Source: Methanocatella intestini
GTDB lineage: Archaea; Methanobacteriota; Methanobacteria; Methanobacteriales; Methanobacteriaceae
NCBI RefSeq assembly: GCF_002252585.1
Contig: NZ_NQLD01000016.1
Reading direction: 5' to 3' (one strand)
DNA length: 64,000 nucleotides
Positions 47,238 to 55,565 of the stretch are shown here, piece after piece. Position numbers and translations under genes: made by a program. The notes beneath the pieces were generated by a model that saw only the letters and a list, made by a program, of their open reading frames with translations, did no database searches and was not told the DNA's origin. The stretch's first letter is position 1, and every line of letters begins with the position of its first letter.

Positions 47238-49028
47238 TTATTCAAAAAGACCAAAACTTCCCCAATCAGGATCCTGCTTACGTTTAATTTCCAAAAACTC
47301 ATATAAGGTTTCAAATTCATCTTCAGTCAATTTATCCTTAAATTCCCTTTCAATGTATTTGTAATGTTTTTCAGGAATATCAACATATAGCTCGTCTCCC
47401 TCTTCAAAGTCTTTTCCAACTATAGCATCTTTAATAGCCATAGCCACCCTTTGACCTCTGGAAATATCAGGTAATGTTTCACCTTTATCTTCCATACTAG
47501 CTATTGAACCAACAACATGCCCATCTTTATTAATCAACTGTTGACCTTGTTTAAGAGTTCCGCTTAAAGATTCAATACCTATAATAGCAGGTTTACTTTG
47601 ACGGAACACTAATTTTGGAAGTGACACAAATTTTGCAGGTTTAATAATAGCATCATAAAATGACTTTTTCTTATCTTCCTGTTTTTGCTTAACCCATTCT
47701 TCATACTCTTCAATAATCTGATAAATTACATCTCCGGAAAAGAGCTTGACTTCAGAATTATTAAGATCTTCTTCAGAATTCGGATGAACATTTACATTAA
47801 AAGCAATAATTGCTCCATGAAGTTCATTTTCATCATAAGCAATTGAAGAATTAATAATATCCCTACGATTTACATCACCAATATCCGCTGTACGAATTGG
47901 AATATTCATTTCCCTTAATAGCTTAACAACAGCTTCCAGTGAACCAATAGTATCTGCTTTAACTAAAATACCTTCATCTTCTGTATCAATAGTAATGTTG
48001 TCAATTTCATTTAAAATCTCCTGTTCAACATCAGTATCTTCACTTAAAACTCTAAGGGGAGAACCAGAAACAACATCATCTAAATGAGGTGCAGCTACTT
48101 TAATACCTGCTGCTGCAACAACTTCATCCAACTTTCTAAATTTCTTTTTAGAATCCCTCATTTCCTCAAGAGGAAGAGGTCTTAAAATAGATCTGATTTT
48201 AGTTACCAATACATCTTCTGAAGACAGCATTAAAGCTATTTCATCATTGGTTCTTAAAACACCGTCATAAATAATAGCATCAAGAGTAACTCCTAAACCA
48301 GTTTCTTCCTTAATTTCTAAAACTGTACCTTTAGCTGGAGCATTTTCATCGATTTCAAGTTGTTCAGTTAAATATTCTTGAGCAAGTCCTAAAAGCATAG
48401 CTAAAACTTCTATAACTCCTTCACCAGTTCTAGCACTAATTGGGATAATACTAATCTGGGAAGCAAAGTTACTTACTCTGTCAAATCTTTCAGACTGGAA
48501 TCCTTCTTTATGAAGTTCACCGACAATTTCATAAATTTTATTGTCTAAATCCTGCTGAACACTTTTAGCCTGATTGGAAAATGTTTCCCTAAAAGAGGCA
48601 CCTTCATGAACTTCCCAACCAAAAAGCCTGTCGATTTTATTAGCTACAACAATAAATGGAGTCCTATACATTTTAAGAATGTTTAATGCTTCATAAGTTT
48701 GTGGCTTAAATCCGTCATTAACATCTAAAATCAATACAGCTAAATCAGCTAATGCACCACCACGTTTTCTTAAACTGGTAAATGCTGCATGTCCCGGAGT
48801 ATCAATGAAAAACAAACCAGGAATTAAATCTTTAATAGCTAATTTGGATATGAAATCTCCACAGATATTTTCAATAGTATCATTAGGAATCTCAGTAGCA
48901 CCTATATGCTGAGTAATACCTCCAGCTTCCTTGGCTGCAATAGTACTTCCTCTGATATAATCCAATAAAGTGGTCTTACCGTGGTCTACATGTCCTAAAA
49001 CTGATACAATTGGGGATCTGATTTTCAT
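47238..49028 (-). CDS. infB: Translation initiation factor aIF5B (IF2-like)
   Basis: A GTPase that promotes ribosomal subunit joining. G motifs: GHVDHGKTTLLDYIRG, DTPGHAAF and NKIDR. EIKEETGLGVTLDAIIYDG belongs to domain II, and the C-terminal helical domain ends near QDPDWGSFGLFE. At 596 residues it is a normal archaeal form. No intein is inserted at the P-loop, although inteins occur in some archaeal homologues. It sits between ndk and S6e. Confidence 0.97.
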   Translation of the reverse strand: MKIRSPIVSVLGHVDHGKTTLLDYIRGSTIAAKEAGGITQHIGATEIPNDTIENICGDFISKLAIKDLIPGLFFIDTPGHAAFTSLRKRGGALADLAVLILDVNDGFKPQTYEALNILKMYRTPFIVVANKIDRLFGWEVHEGASFRETFSNQAKSVQQDLDNKIYEIVGELHKEGFQSERFDRVSNFASQISIIPISARTGEGVIEVLAMLLGLAQEYLTEQLEIDENAPAKGTVLEIKEETGLGVTLDAIIYDGVLRTNDEIALMLSSEDVLVTKIRSILRPLPLEEMRDSKKKFRKLDEVVAAAGIKVAAPHLDDVVSGSPLRVLSEDTDVEQEILNEIDNITIDTEDEGILVKADTIGSLEAVVKLLREMNIPIRTADIGDVNRRDIINSSIAYDENELHGAIIAFNVNVHPNSEEDLNNSEVKLFSGDVIYQIIEEYEEWVKQKQEDKKKSFYDAIIKPAKFVSLPKLVFRQSKPAIIGIESLSGTLKQGQQLINKDGHVVGSIASMEDKGETLPDISRGQRVAMAIKDAIVGKDFEEGDELYVDIPEKHYKYIEREFKDKLTEDEFETLYEFLEIKRKQDPDWGSFGLFE

Positions 49029-49045
49029 GTTATCTTAAATAATAA

Positions 49046-49498
49046 TTATTCGTAAATTAATTTGTTATCAACGATTTCGTAATCGCAAATTTCATCTTCA
49101 TTAAAGAATAAATTGATTTCTCTTTCTGCAGAATCTGGAGAGTCAGAAGCATGAATAATGTTTCTACCTGTATCCATAGCAAAATCTCCTCTAATTGTTC
49201 CGAGATCTGCTTCTAAAGGATTGGTTGCTCCAACTAATTTTCTGATAGTACTGATAGCTTCTTCTCCTTCAATTACCATAGCAAGAGATGGGGAAGATGT
49301 AATGTATTCAATTAAACTACCGAAAAATGGTTTATCTGCATGTTCTCCATAATGAGTTTTTGCTAAATCTTCATTAATTTGCATTAACTTTACAGCAACG
49401 ATTTGAAGACCTTTTTCTTCAAAACGGGATAATATTTTACCCATAAGACGTCTTTGAACTGCGTCTGGTTTCATCATTACAAAACTTTTTTGAATCAT
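49046..49498 (-). CDS. ndk: Nucleoside diphosphate kinase
   Basis: Balances nucleoside triphosphate pools through a phospho-His. The active site NIIHASDS carries His116. The N-terminus MIQKSFVMMKPDAVQRRLMG and MVIEGEEAI are also diagnostic. At 150 residues it is standard. Its ATG overlaps the stop of L24e (ATGA), so translation is coupled. Confidence 0.97.
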   Translation of the reverse strand: MIQKSFVMMKPDAVQRRLMGKILSRFEEKGLQIVAVKLMQINEDLAKTHYGEHADKPFFGSLIEYITSSPSLAMVIEGEEAISTIRKLVGATNPLEADLGTIRGDFAMDTGRNIIHASDSPDSAEREINLFFNEDEICDYEIVDNKLIYE

Positions 49499-49656
49499 TC
49501 TTTAACCCATTTAACTTTTCTTGGAACTCTACCAAGTTTAATCATGTTTTTTTCACATTTACTGCTACAAAAGAAATAAATAGAACCATCTTTTTTAACG
49601 TACATTTTTCCTGTACCTTCTTCTATTTCTTTATTACAGAATGAACAAGTCCTCAT
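49495..49656 (-). CDS. rpl24e: 50S ribosomal protein L24e
   Basis: A 53-residue zinc-finger ribosomal protein: MRTCSFCNKEIEEGTGKMYV, then FFCSSKCEKNMIKLGRVPRK. The four Cys are in two CxxC-like pairs. Between S28e and ndk, as in related methanogens. Confidence 0.95.
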   Translation of the reverse strand: MRTCSFCNKEIEEGTGKMYVKKDGSIYFFCSSKCEKNMIKLGRVPRKVKWVKE

Positions 49657-49670
49657 GTTCTTACACCTTC

Positions 49671-49877
49671 TTAAGGAGTTTTAATTTCCTTAGCTTCTCT
49701 AATAGTATCAAGTAACATTAAAATGTCTCCTTCTCTTACAGGACCCATAATGTTTCTTGTTAAAATTCTTCCTTTGTCTCTACCATCGAGGATTCTGCAT
49801 TTAATTTGCATAACCTCTCCAGTCATACCAGTTCTTTTTAAAACATTAATGACTTCAGCAGGAGTAGCTTCTTCCAT
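49671..49877 (-). CDS. rps28e: 30S ribosomal protein S28e
   Basis: A 68-residue protein with the highly conserved core EVINVLKRTGMTGEVMQIKC and RILTRNIMGPVREGDILML. I use the ATG at 49877, since AGGTGA is ideally placed before it and the longer frame would use the GTG inside that site. It lies between L7Ae and L24e. Confidence 0.95.
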   Translation of the reverse strand: MEEATPAEVINVLKRTGMTGEVMQIKCRILDGRDKGRILTRNIMGPVREGDILMLLDTIREAKEIKTP

Positions 49878-49909
49878 ATAAATCACCTTTTAATCTTCAA
49901 AAAGAAGAT

Positions 49910-50281
49910 CTATTCTTTTAATTCTGCGATTTTTTCAACAATTTCAGCTACGTCGCCTTCAGCATCTCCAGCGTCAACAATACAAGCAGATGCAGTACCA
50001 ACAGTTAAACCTGCAGCTCCACCAACTTGTTCTTTAGTAGGTAAGTAAATGTAAGGAATTTCTTTTTCATCAGCGAGAACAGGAATGTGTGCAACAATTT
50101 CAGCAGGATCAACATCTTCTGCAATAACAACAAGTGCTGCGTCTCCTCTTTCGATAAATTTAGTTACTTCGTTAGTTCCTTTTGCTACTTTACCACTGTT
50201 TTGTGCGGTTTTTAATGCTTCTTCAGCTTGATTAGCTAATTCTTCAGGTGTATCAAATTTTACATAAATTGCTTTTGCCAT
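49910..50281 (-). CDS. rpl7ae: 50S ribosomal protein L7Ae
   Basis: Binds kink-turn RNA in the ribosome, in box C/D RNPs and in archaeal RNase P. Core motifs: KGTNEVTKFIERGDAALVVI, AEDVDPAEIVAHIP and AAGLTVGTASACI. The ATG at 50281 has GGAGGT upstream, giving 123 residues; the frame up to 50302 would begin in the leader. First gene of the leftward cluster. An RNA hairpin and a DNA palindrome lie directly upstream, see separate entries. Confidence 0.96.
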   Translation of the reverse strand: MAKAIYVKFDTPEELANQAEEALKTAQNSGKVAKGTNEVTKFIERGDAALVVIAEDVDPAEIVAHIPVLADEKEIPYIYLPTKEQVGGAAGLTVGTASACIVDAGDAEGDVAEIVEKIAELKE

Positions 50282-50300
50282 AATATATACCTCCTTTTTC

Positions 50301-50327
50301 ATCTGGCTATGCCATCCATCGGCAGAT
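50301..50327 (-). promoter_or_regulatory. Possible leader hairpin in front of L7Ae
   Basis: On the minus strand ATCTG (50327-50323) and CAGAT (50305-50301) can pair around a GA-rich interior, and the hairpin ends a few bases before the GGAGGT ribosome-binding site. L7Ae of some archaea is known to bind a kink-turn in its own leader. I could not fit a full kink-turn consensus by eye, so this is a candidate only. Confidence 0.35.
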
Positions 50328-50352
50328 ATTATAATTCCTTGAATTATAATAT
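50326..50352. promoter_or_regulatory. 12-base perfect inverted repeat at the L7Ae promoter
   Basis: ATATTATAATTC (50326-50337) and GAATTATAATAT (50341-50352) are perfect reverse complements with a 3-base centre. A TATA-box-like CTATATATAA on the minus strand lies at about 50358-50368, so transcription should start near 50335-50343, within the palindrome. It could be an operator or a hairpin at the very 5' end of the mRNA. Confidence 0.55.
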
Positions 50353-50787
50353 TCGTAATTATATATAGTTATATTATTTTAACTATAGAAATTACTCAAA
50401 TTATTCAATGAGCGAATAATTTTATAGTTTTTAATAATACTAATTCTTGAATACATTCATATATCACTAAATATAATCCCATTAATAAAAAAAAAGAGGG
50501 ATTAAACTTTCAATACAAATACTTCTGAATTTCATATAATTTTTAGCAAAACTAAAAATAAAAATTTAGTAATTAATGAAATAATTCTAGAGAACTAGAC
50601 AGTATTAAGTATGTTTTTATTACATATAAATGTTTTCCATACTTATTCCTAAAAATAAGTTTACCAATTTAATAATAGTAATCTATACTTTTTAATACTT
50701 TTGAAAAAAGCTAATCCTAAAGCCATCAAATACTGCAATTTCAGATCTTAAAAATTTTTAATTTAATTTTCACCGGCAAAAGCTAAC
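50353..50787. other. Intergenic region between L7Ae and DUF134 genes
   Basis: About 430 AT-rich bases with no gene that I can support on either strand. The left edge holds the L7Ae cluster promoter, the right edge the DUF134 promoter. Confidence 0.5.
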
Positions 50788-50819
50788 CTTTATATAAAGT
50801 TATGAATATATATTCATAA
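50788..50819 (+). promoter_or_regulatory. TATA box and 20-base palindromic operator of the DUF134 operon
   Basis: TTTATATAAA (50789-50798) is a strong archaeal TATA box. Directly after it TTATGAATATATATTCATAA (50800-50819) is a perfect 20-base palindrome, placed between the TATA box and the expected start of transcription near 50820. A repressor bound there would block RNA polymerase recruitment. Autoregulation by the HTH protein encoded next is the simplest guess. Confidence 0.65.
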
Positions 50820-50846
50820 TACCTAAAGACATTTGGGGACAAAATC

Positions 50847-51377
50847 ATGGTAAGACCTAAAAGAATGAGAAGAGTAGTTACATGTCACAGACATGAATTA
50901 AATAAAAATCTAAAACCGATAGAACTGTCTGTAGATGAATTTGAAGCTATCAGATTCAAAGATTATCATAACATCAAACAGACAGAATCTGCAGAGTTCA
51001 TGGGAATTTCACAATCAACATTCCACAGAATTCTAAATTCTGCAAGACATAAACTGTCTACTTCTTTGATTGAAGGCCGACCAATAGTTATTGTCAAAGG
51101 TGATACAATGATTGATCCAAATAAATATTTATGCGAAGACTGTGGTTTTCAATGGTCAAATCCAGAAAAAGAATACAAAGAATGTCCAGATTGCAAATCA
51201 ACAAATATTCGTAAATTAAATGCAAATAATAAAAATAATGTATCAGATGACACCTGCAGCTGCCCTAATTGCAGTTACAGTGAAGCAAAAATTAGGGGAA
51301 TACCATGCAGAACTAAAATATGTCCCAAATGCGGTTCATCACTACAAAGAAGATTATGCAATAAGGAGATAATTTAA
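50847..51377 (+). CDS. DUF134 family HTH regulator with zinc ribbons
   Basis: A 176-residue probable DNA-binding protein. Residues 1-85 match DUF134: MVRPKRMRRV, LSVDEFEAIRFKDYHNIKQT and MGISQSTFHRILNSARHKL, a sigma-70-region-4-like helix-turn-helix. The second half adds Cys pairs: CEDCGF, CPDCKS, CSCPNC and CPKCGS, two zinc ribbons beyond the usual DUF134 length. The ATG follows TTGGGGAC. A palindrome covers its promoter, and the stop touches the start of the next gene, so it heads an operon of metal-binding proteins. It may sense metal or redox state; that is inference. Confidence 0.85.
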   Translation: MVRPKRMRRVVTCHRHELNKNLKPIELSVDEFEAIRFKDYHNIKQTESAEFMGISQSTFHRILNSARHKLSTSLIEGRPIVIVKGDTMIDPNKYLCEDCGFQWSNPEKEYKECPDCKSTNIRKLNANNKNNVSDDTCSCPNCSYSEAKIRGIPCRTKICPKCGSSLQRRLCNKEII

Positions 51378-51665
51378 ATGGCTGATAATTTAGAATATGT
51401 TTGTAAAGAATGCGGTTTCAATTGGATAACCTTAAATGGTGAGCACCATATCTGTCCAAAATGCCACAGCGAAACAATTGAATATATTGGTGAAGTAAAA
51501 GATTTGGATATTGATTCCATATTAAATCACAATAAAAGAATGGGTGGATGCTGCGGTTCTGCCCGTGGAAGAGGACCGTTAACCTGTGGAAAACCACATC
51601 CTGACCACCACAATCCAAATACCCCCCATGACCCTAAAAAATGCTGTGGCCACAGAGTATGCTAA
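51378..51665 (+). CDS. Cys/His-rich small metal-binding protein
   Basis: A 95-residue protein. The N-terminal ribbon is VCKECGFNW...HICPKCHS. The C-terminal tail is strikingly rich in Cys and His: GGCCGSARGRGPLTCGKPHP, DHHNPNTPHDPKKCCGHRVC. This could be a metal storage or chaperone segment. The start follows the DUF134 stop without a gap, so the two are translated together. The family is not recognised. Confidence 0.7.
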   Translation: MADNLEYVCKECGFNWITLNGEHHICPKCHSETIEYIGEVKDLDIDSILNHNKRMGGCCGSARGRGPLTCGKPHPDHHNPNTPHDPKKCCGHRVC

Positions 51666-51701
51666 AACATGCTTATTTTTATTTTTATTGGAGGTTAAAA
51701 A

Positions 51702-51881
51702 ATGGCTGATATTATAATAAACAATGATAAATGTGATAATTGCGGTGACTGTGCAGATGTTTGTCCAATGGAAGTTTTAATTCTTGAAGATGAAAAATTA
51801 ACCATAAATGAACCTGATGAATGTAGTTACTGTGAAAGCTGTGCGGACATCTGTCCAAATGAATGTATCACTATTGAATAA
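51702..51881 (+). CDS. 2[4Fe-4S] ferredoxin
   Basis: A 59-residue ferredoxin with two cluster motifs, CDNCGDCADVCP and CSYCESCADICP, the last Cys in each followed by Pro. It begins MADIIINNDK and has no other domain. GGAGG lies upstream of the ATG. As third gene behind the DUF134 regulator it is probably in the same operon, linking that regulator to iron-sulfur electron transfer. Confidence 0.92.
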   Translation: MADIIINNDKCDNCGDCADVCPMEVLILEDEKLTINEPDECSYCESCADICPNECITIE

Positions 51882-52015
51882 ACTTTAAAACCTTTCTTTT
51901 TTTATCTATTTTTCACTAACAGCAACAAATTAACATGACTTTTTACTTTATTATGTCTTACAAAAATTATATATCTGATTAAAGCATTAAATTATAGATA
52001 TATAGATGTGATTAT

Positions 52016-52366
52016 ATGATTTTCGATGAAGAATTGACATTGTTAAAAGAAAAAATTGCAAATGCCGAAGATATGGATGAATTAAATTATATAAGAACTA
52101 CTAACCAAAAAAAATACTGGTGGACCAGCATATTTATTGCAGGTTTATTTTATGGTTTAAACGGGAAAGTAGGAAAAATGATTATAACATGGTTTGTTAG
52201 TGTTATAACTTTAGGAATCTATGCCCTATATATCATTTATAGAAGCTATAAAGATGAAACCGAATTCAATAATCAAATGGAATATTATATATTACAAAGA
52301 AGCAAAGAATTAAAAGGGAAAATCAATTCATCTGAATTAAAACTTCCTGAATCTAGTGTAAACTAA
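52016..52366 (+). CDS. Small membrane protein
   Basis: A 116-residue protein with a charged N-terminus (about 1-35), two probable membrane segments (WWTSIFIAGLFYGLN and IITWFVSVITLGIYALYII) and a hydrophilic C-terminus. The Gly-Lys turn between the segments suggests a short hairpin in the membrane. The family is unknown. Own promoter in the AT-rich 130 bases upstream. Confidence 0.65.
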   Translation: MIFDEELTLLKEKIANAEDMDELNYIRTTNQKKYWWTSIFIAGLFYGLNGKVGKMIITWFVSVITLGIYALYIIYRSYKDETEFNNQMEYYILQRSKELKGKINSSELKLPESSVN

Positions 52367-52605
52367 ATTACTAAAAAAACTGAGACAATCCAAAATACAA
52401 AAAACTCCCAATTATAAGTGTAAAACAGCTATTGATTCATAGACGCAGACAAAAATATTTTTTTTCACTTTCCTGTGTTTTTTATGAATCAGATTTTTTT
52501 ATTTTAACTGTCTTTAGTATTTATCCCAATAATCTCTGTTAGTGAGATTAAATGCATTTTTCAGTTAAAAAATATTCATACACTTTTTAAATCTAAAAAA
52601 AAAAG

Positions 52606-53520
52606 TTATGGCATTAAATTTTCATGAAAAACATATTTTATTTCTTCTTCAAATTCTTCAACGGGAATTATGGTCATGTCAAAAGTTTTACTCAAAATAT
52701 AGATAGTGTTTGGGTTAATTACATCAGTTAAAACCAAAAATGAATGATTTTTATCCAAATTTAACATATTTGCCACATGAGAATATTTGTTGATATAATG
52801 CTGATAATTTCCGGTTTTTCCTTCAACCCAGTATATTTCACCATTTATTAAAAAAACAACATCTAATTCAAAATCATTTCCATTTGGAAGAATAATCTGA
52901 GGATTAATTAAATATGTATATTCAATAGCTACAGGTAATGATTTTAATGAATCCTGTATTGTTTTTCGAATAAAGACCTCCAGCCAGTGCCCGGTAAGAA
53001 AATTAATTGCAATCGGAATTTTATTTGGTGTTGCATGAATAAAATATCTTGGTGACTTATCGTATTTGTATTCTGATAAAAATGCTATATCGTAAAGAGT
53101 GGTGCATAGCTGGCATGAAGCTGAAATTTCACTTTGTGTTGAGTTCTTTAAATCTAAATGAAATCCATTAGGTTTATTTAAATGACGTTTGATAGTTTCA
53201 TAAACTTTTCTGATATCTTTGTACCGATTTCCCATAAAATATGCGATGTTGTCAAGTGAAGTGTTTTCCTGAAAAGAATCAACATACGTTTTAACAGTGA
53301 TGTTTTTCTCCTGCAGTTTATCAATCAATATACTGACATCAATTTCTTTGATGCTGCAACCAGAGTCCATATCTGCGTTTTCATGGTTATCTTCACTAGA
53401 TTCAACAGCCACATCAACTTTATCATTAACTTCATTATTTTCATTCTTTTCTAATGAATCAGCAATTCTTTCTAAAGATGATGCAATGTTTTTTAATAAC
53501 AAAAATTCTTCTTCATTCAT
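52606..53520 (-). CDS. Protein with PD-(D/E)XK nuclease-like C-terminus
   Basis: A 304-residue protein. The N-terminal 75 residues are acidic and probably disordered or coiled (SLERIADSLEKNENNEVND). The C-terminal part shows the restriction-endonuclease-fold pattern: a Glu in GHWLEVFIRK, then NDFELDVVFLINGEIYWVEGK, in which LD and E-G-K form the D...ExK triad. Similar C-termini occur in DUF1887/Card1-type nucleases, but no CARF domain is evident. It stands alone; no methylase or second subunit is adjacent. Defence or repair is possible, but unproven. Confidence 0.65.
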   Translation of the reverse strand: MNEEEFLLLKNIASSLERIADSLEKNENNEVNDKVDVAVESSEDNHENADMDSGCSIKEIDVSILIDKLQEKNITVKTYVDSFQENTSLDNIAYFMGNRYKDIRKVYETIKRHLNKPNGFHLDLKNSTQSEISASCQLCTTLYDIAFLSEYKYDKSPRYFIHATPNKIPIAINFLTGHWLEVFIRKTIQDSLKSLPVAIEYTYLINPQIILPNGNDFELDVVFLINGEIYWVEGKTGNYQHYINKYSHVANMLNLDKNHSFLVLTDVINPNTIYILSKTFDMTIIPVEEFEEEIKYVFHENLMP

Positions 53521-53870
53521 ACAATCAATATATAATTTTATTAATTAATATTAATATTATTAACTAATTTCCATGCTGAATATTTTTTGCAGACATAATT
53601 TCAAATTAACAACAATTAAATTCTTATTTTCAAGGATAGTACATCTACACCACCACAAATTTGACAGGATAACAAATTAATCCAACAAAAATCATCATAA
53701 AAAAAATAATTAATATTGTATACAATTTGTGTTTTTAGATGGAAAAAAACATTTATTCATTTTTAAAATCAGTGAAAATTAGAAAAAAAGTACAAAAATA
53801 AAACAATATAATAAAAAAGAAGATAGCAATTAAAAAATTACTATCTAAAACAGATACTTAATTAACAAAT
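53521..53870. other. Intergenic region between nuclease-like gene and histone gene
   Basis: 350 AT-rich bases. It must hold the promoter of the leftward nuclease-like gene at its left end (around 53530-53570) and the transcription end of the histone gene at its right end. A small palindrome, ATTGTATACAAT, lies at 53715-53726. No gene is seen. Confidence 0.45.
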
Positions 53871-54068
53871 CTATTTGATAGCTAATTTAATATCTTCTGC
53901 TTTAACAGTTTTTCTACCTGAGTGACGTGCAAATCCAACAGCTTTTTGAGCGATTTCGTTTCCACATTCTTCGATAGCTTCGGTTAAAGCGATTTTTGCG
54001 TCATCACTGACTCTTTGAGCGCCAGCGTTTTTTAATATCCTGCCTACAGGAGCAATTGGTAATTCCAT
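53871..54068 (-). CDS. Archaeal histone
   Basis: A 65-residue histone-fold protein that wraps DNA as dimers and longer polymers. It reads MELPIAPVGRILKNAGAQRV, then SDDAKIALTEAIEECGNEIA and a C-terminal RHSGRKTVKAEDIKLAI, the family hallmarks. The ATG at 54068 follows GAGGTG. It is monocistronic with a long AT-rich upstream region. Confidence 0.96.
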   Translation of the reverse strand: MELPIAPVGRILKNAGAQRVSDDAKIALTEAIEECGNEIAQKAVGFARHSGRKTVKAEDIKLAIK

Positions 54069-54324
54069 AATTAACACCTCATTTTTTTATATAGATAGTT
54101 TAAACTTTCCCATATATAAATATATTGGTATATTTTCCTTAAATTTACAAAATTTCAATATAATAAAGTGAACTATCCTATCTTTAAGGTGCTACTTACT
54201 GAAAAGTAAAATGTTTTTCAAAGAGTAATCAAAATAAAAAATCAGATAAAAATATGAAAATATAAAGTATTTATAAAAAAATTAAAAATAAAAAAAGAGA
54301 AAAAAGATTTAAATAGCTATAAAT

Positions 54325-55521
54325 CTATTTATTCATTAAAATTTTCCTTAAAGTGTCAATATCTGCATCTACCTGTTTTGGTTTGGTACATGCATCAATT
54401 GCAGTATTCGGATCCTTAAGTAAGTGGCCAGTAACAACACAAGTTACTGTTTCTCCCTTATCTACAACACCTTCATCACATAATTTTTTAAGACCTGCAA
54501 TTGAAGCTGCAGAAGCAGGTTCAACACCAATTCCCTCTTTTCTAGCTAATAATTTTTGAGCGTCCAATATTTCTTCATCACTGACTGTTTCAGAATATCC
54601 GTCAGATTCATAAATAGCTCTCAAAGCTTTAATATCACTTACAGGAGCACCTATACGAATTGCAGTAGCTATTGTTTCCGGATTTTCTACTGGAACAACC
54701 CTATCAGCATGTTTTTTAAATGCATTTGTAACTGGACATGCACCTTCAGCTTGAATTCCAGTCATCATAGGTACACTATCTACAAAACCTGCTTCGTAAA
54801 ACTCTTTAACACCTTTCCAGATAGCTGAAATATTTCCTGCATTTCCAACAGGTAAAATAATTCTGTCTGGAGATTGCCAACCTAAATCCCTTAATATTTC
54901 ATATCCGATTGTTTTTTGACCTTCAAGTCTGTAAGGGTTAATTGAATTTAACAAGTAAAGATGTTTTTCTAATGCAAGAGCAGTCATAGCTTCAAGTGCT
55001 TCATCAAAGTTTCCGTTAATAGACATTACTTCAGCACCATGGAACATAGCCTGTGCTAATTTTCCTAAAGCTACTTTTCCAGAAGGTAAAAATACAATAC
55101 AACGTAAACCTGCTCTAGCTGCATATGCTGCAAGAGATGCTGAAGTATTTCCAGTTGAAGCACATCCGACAGTGTGAACTCCCAATTCCATAGCTTTAGT
55201 CATACCAACAGTCATTCCCCTGTCTTTAAAACTTCCTGTCGGATTTGATCCTTCAACTTTAACATATAAATTGATACCTAATTCATCACCTAATTTGTCA
55301 CATTTGCAAAATGGAGTTCCTCCTTCGTTAAGGGAAACTATTTTAGATTCATCAACAGGTATACATTCTTTAAATTTCCATAAAGTATCTTTTCTGCCGT
55401 CAAAGATATCTTTAGAAACATCAAAATCACTAACAAGTTCGAGAACAGATCCACATTTTTCACAAGTGTAAATTATCTCATCATTATCATATTCTTCTCC
55501 GCATGAAACACATCTAATCAT
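54325..55521 (-). CDS. thrC: Threonine synthase
   Basis: PLP-dependent conversion of O-phosphohomoserine to threonine. The N-terminal zinc ribbon (CVSCGEEYDN, CEKCGSV) is common in archaeal ThrC. The PLP Lys is in NPTGSFKDRGMTV, and GCASTGNTSASLAAYAAR and the glycine loop LPVGNAGNISAIW bind the phosphate. The 398 residues are full length. It shares the homoserine branch with metX/metY elsewhere in the window. Confidence 0.95.
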   Translation of the reverse strand: MIRCVSCGEEYDNDEIIYTCEKCGSVLELVSDFDVSKDIFDGRKDTLWKFKECIPVDESKIVSLNEGGTPFCKCDKLGDELGINLYVKVEGSNPTGSFKDRGMTVGMTKAMELGVHTVGCASTGNTSASLAAYAARAGLRCIVFLPSGKVALGKLAQAMFHGAEVMSINGNFDEALEAMTALALEKHLYLLNSINPYRLEGQKTIGYEILRDLGWQSPDRIILPVGNAGNISAIWKGVKEFYEAGFVDSVPMMTGIQAEGACPVTNAFKKHADRVVPVENPETIATAIRIGAPVSDIKALRAIYESDGYSETVSDEEILDAQKLLARKEGIGVEPASAASIAGLKKLCDEGVVDKGETVTCVVTGHLLKDPNTAIDACTKPKQVDADIDTLRKILMNK

Positions 55522-55565
55522 AAAAAATCACTACATATTATTTTAATAATCATCAATATAAAAAT

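Noticed and set aside
42790..50281. tRNA or other stable RNA genes among the translation genes
   Set aside because: Gaps are too short, and I saw no T-loop-like sequence or cloverleaf; none called in the whole window.
52433..52491. Inverted repeat TGATTCATA / TATGAATCA with 41 bases between
   Set aside because: Arms of 9 bases in AT-rich DNA at a convergent gene end can arise by chance; no clear role.
53715..53726. 12-base palindrome ATTGTATACAAT
   Set aside because: Far from any start codon and expected by chance in AT-rich DNA.
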